A DNA stretch of 45,904 bases from the NCBI GenBank assembly GCA_029260535.1, contig JAJDDA010000230.1, forward strand, positions 1 through 45,904. The letters are read 5' to 3'. The notes under the pieces were generated by a model, which searched no databases, was not told where the DNA came from, and saw only the letters and a program-made list of their open reading frames with translations. The stretch is from Phycisphaerales bacterium (GTDB lineage: Bacteria > Planctomycetota > Phycisphaerae > Phycisphaerales > UBA1924). The position numbers and the translations under genes were made by a program. Positions 45,086-45,904 of this stretch are shown piece by piece (positions within the stretch are counted from its first letter, which is position 1; each line of letters starts with the position of its first letter).

Positions 45086-45642
45086 TGCCCGGGTTGCTCA
45101 CTCGGCTCAAGATGACGCTCGGGCGGGTGCTCTTCGGGGCAACCGAGCCGGCCCTCGATCCTTCCGCCGCGACCCCGACGGATATCGAGATGATGCGCCG
45201 AGCGCTGAGCCTCGCAGAGAGCGCTGCAAAAGAAGACGAGGTCCCCGTCGGCGCGGTGGTGTACCGCACCGAGACCGGCGAGATCCTCGCGCAGGCGTCG
45301 AACCGCCGAGAGTGCGACACCGATCCATCGGCGCACGCGGAACTGATCGCGATGCGCAGCGCCGCAGCACAGCAGGGGGATTGGCGCCTCAACGACTGCA
45401 CGGTGGTCGTTACGCTCGAGCCTTGCCCGATGTGCGCCGGGTTGATCGTCAACGCAAGGGTGGGCCGTCTCGTCTTCGGCGCGAGTGATCCCAAGGCCGG
45501 CGCGGTGGTCTCGCTCTACGAGCTGTGCTCGGACCGCCGGCTGAACCACCGCATCGAGGCGATCGGCGGCGTGCTCGCGGCGGAGTCTTCGGAACTTCTG
45601 AGGGAGTTCTTTCGGAGCAAGCGCGGAAAGAAATCGCAGTAG
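45085..45642 (+). CDS. tadA: tRNA-specific adenosine deaminase TadA
   Basis: A 185-residue zinc deaminase that converts the wobble adenosine of tRNA-Arg (ACG) to inosine. Zinc and catalytic residues are present: A-H84-A-E86 and L-E-P-C114-P-M-C117. Around them are V-P-V-G-A-V-V and the closing G-R-L-V-F-G-A-x-D-P-K-A-G-A-V, typical of TadA as opposed to other cytidine/guanine deaminases. An N-terminal extension of about 30 residues (M-P-G-L-L-T-R-L-K-M) precedes the domain. Its ATG overlaps the TatC stop codon (TGATG), so the two genes are cotranscribed. A guanine deaminase is a less likely alternative. Confidence 0.92.
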   Translation: MPGLLTRLKMTLGRVLFGATEPALDPSAATPTDIEMMRRALSLAESAAKEDEVPVGAVVYRTETGEILAQASNRRECDTDPSAHAELIAMRSAAAQQGDWRLNDCTVVVTLEPCPMCAGLIVNARVGRLVFGASDPKAGAVVSLYELCSDRRLNHRIEAIGGVLAAESSELLREFFRSKRGKKSQ

Positions 45643-45643
45643 A

Positions 45644-45904
45644 TCAACGCCGCGCCGCATCCTCATGGGTCTTCCAGAAATGCTCGAAGCTCGCACGGAT
45701 CGAGAACCCTTGCGCCCACAGGTGTGCCGTATCGCCCATCACGCGCCGCCGATCCGCATTGCGGAGGAGATCAACGATCGCATCCGACCACACGTCGGCG
45801 TCGTCCGCGGAGAGCACGATCCCCGTTGCGCCGTCATCGACCACCTGCCTGGGACCACCCTGATCACTCACGAGCACCGGGACGCCCGATGCCTGCGCCT
45901 CGAG
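45644..45904 (-). CDS. Glycosyltransferase family 4-like protein, C-terminal part (partial)
   Basis: The gene enters from beyond the window; 86 codons are present. The visible part begins L-E-A-Q-A-S-G-V-P-V-L-V-S-D-Q-G-G, the E-x-A-x-A-x-G-x-P-V motif that binds the nucleotide-sugar phosphates in GT-B (family 4) glycosyltransferases, then G-A-T-G-I-V-L and a C-terminal helix (W-S-D-A-I-V-D-L-L). The donor and acceptor cannot be judged from this end. The stop codon is one base beyond the convergent tadA stop. Confidence 0.88.
   Translation of the reverse strand, partial: LEAQASGVPVLVSDQGGPRQVVDDGATGIVLSADDADVWSDAIVDLLRNADRRRVMGDTAHLWAQGFSIRASFEHFWKTHEDAARR

Overview
The window looks like a chromosomal segment of a GC-rich planctomycete, most likely of the Phycisphaerae. 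This placement is an inference from gene content: a type II secretion/type IV pilus-like assembly cluster with a fused PilM-PilN protein, secreted proteins ending in paired dockerin-like Ca-binding repeats (pattern D-L/I-N-x-D-x-x-V-D-T-A-D-L-G), a secreted protein with a PTPG-plus-hydrophobic-plus-RRRR tail, and membrane proteins ending in a C-x-x-C-G-Y-N ... C-P-E-C-G zinc ribbon. No rRNA, tRNA, CRISPR array, insertion sequence or phage gene was seen.

Layout. 1-6949 (+): the end of a GspE/PilB ATPase, GspF, four pseudopilins (G/H/I/J types), a short PilX/GspK-like protein, a PilM-PilN (GspL-like) fusion, PilO/GspM and PilP/GspC, packed with start/stop overlaps. 7239-14322 (+): a two-partner secretion pair, the TpsB outer-membrane pore and a 1493-residue TpsA exoprotein that carries a dockerin-like module inside its repeat region, closed by a strong terminator. 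14328-18089: a small lipoprotein (-) and two tandem M10 (matrixin-like) metalloproteases (+) with dockerin tails. 18088-21674: a secreted endonuclease/exonuclease/phosphatase-family protein, a FluC fluoride channel, rpsL-rpsG, a RidA-superfamily protein and a small DUF4177-like protein. 21834-26458: an NxxGxxAF-repeat surface protein; a PadR regulator divergent from a secreted retropepsin-like/PDZ protein across a perfect palindrome; and two membrane proteins in a more AT-rich patch. 26530-29091: an isolated atpD and a TerC-family transporter. 29101-32863 (-): two paralogous seven-bladed FG-GAP propeller proteins with UnbV/ASPIC domains and nearly identical dockerin tails. 33093-39397 (-): an alpha/beta hydrolase, aconitase, a zinc-ribbon membrane protein and an M61 peptidase. 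39446-43957 (-): a four-gene ECF sigma / anti-sigma / PDZ / PDZ operon closed by a terminator. 44138-45904: tatC with a large loop insert, tadA, and the end of a glycosyltransferase.

How the genes fit together. Much of the window concerns moving proteins to or beyond the cell surface: Tat export, a type II/IV pilus-like machine, two-partner secretion and several dockerin-tagged exoproteins. The same dockerin-like module occurs at the end of four exoproteins and inside the TpsA protein, suggesting one shared surface-attachment or maturation route. The sigma/anti-sigma/double-PDZ operon is the best candidate here for an undescribed signalling system and may monitor the envelope; that role is inference. 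All family assignments come from reading motifs and gene order, not from database searches.
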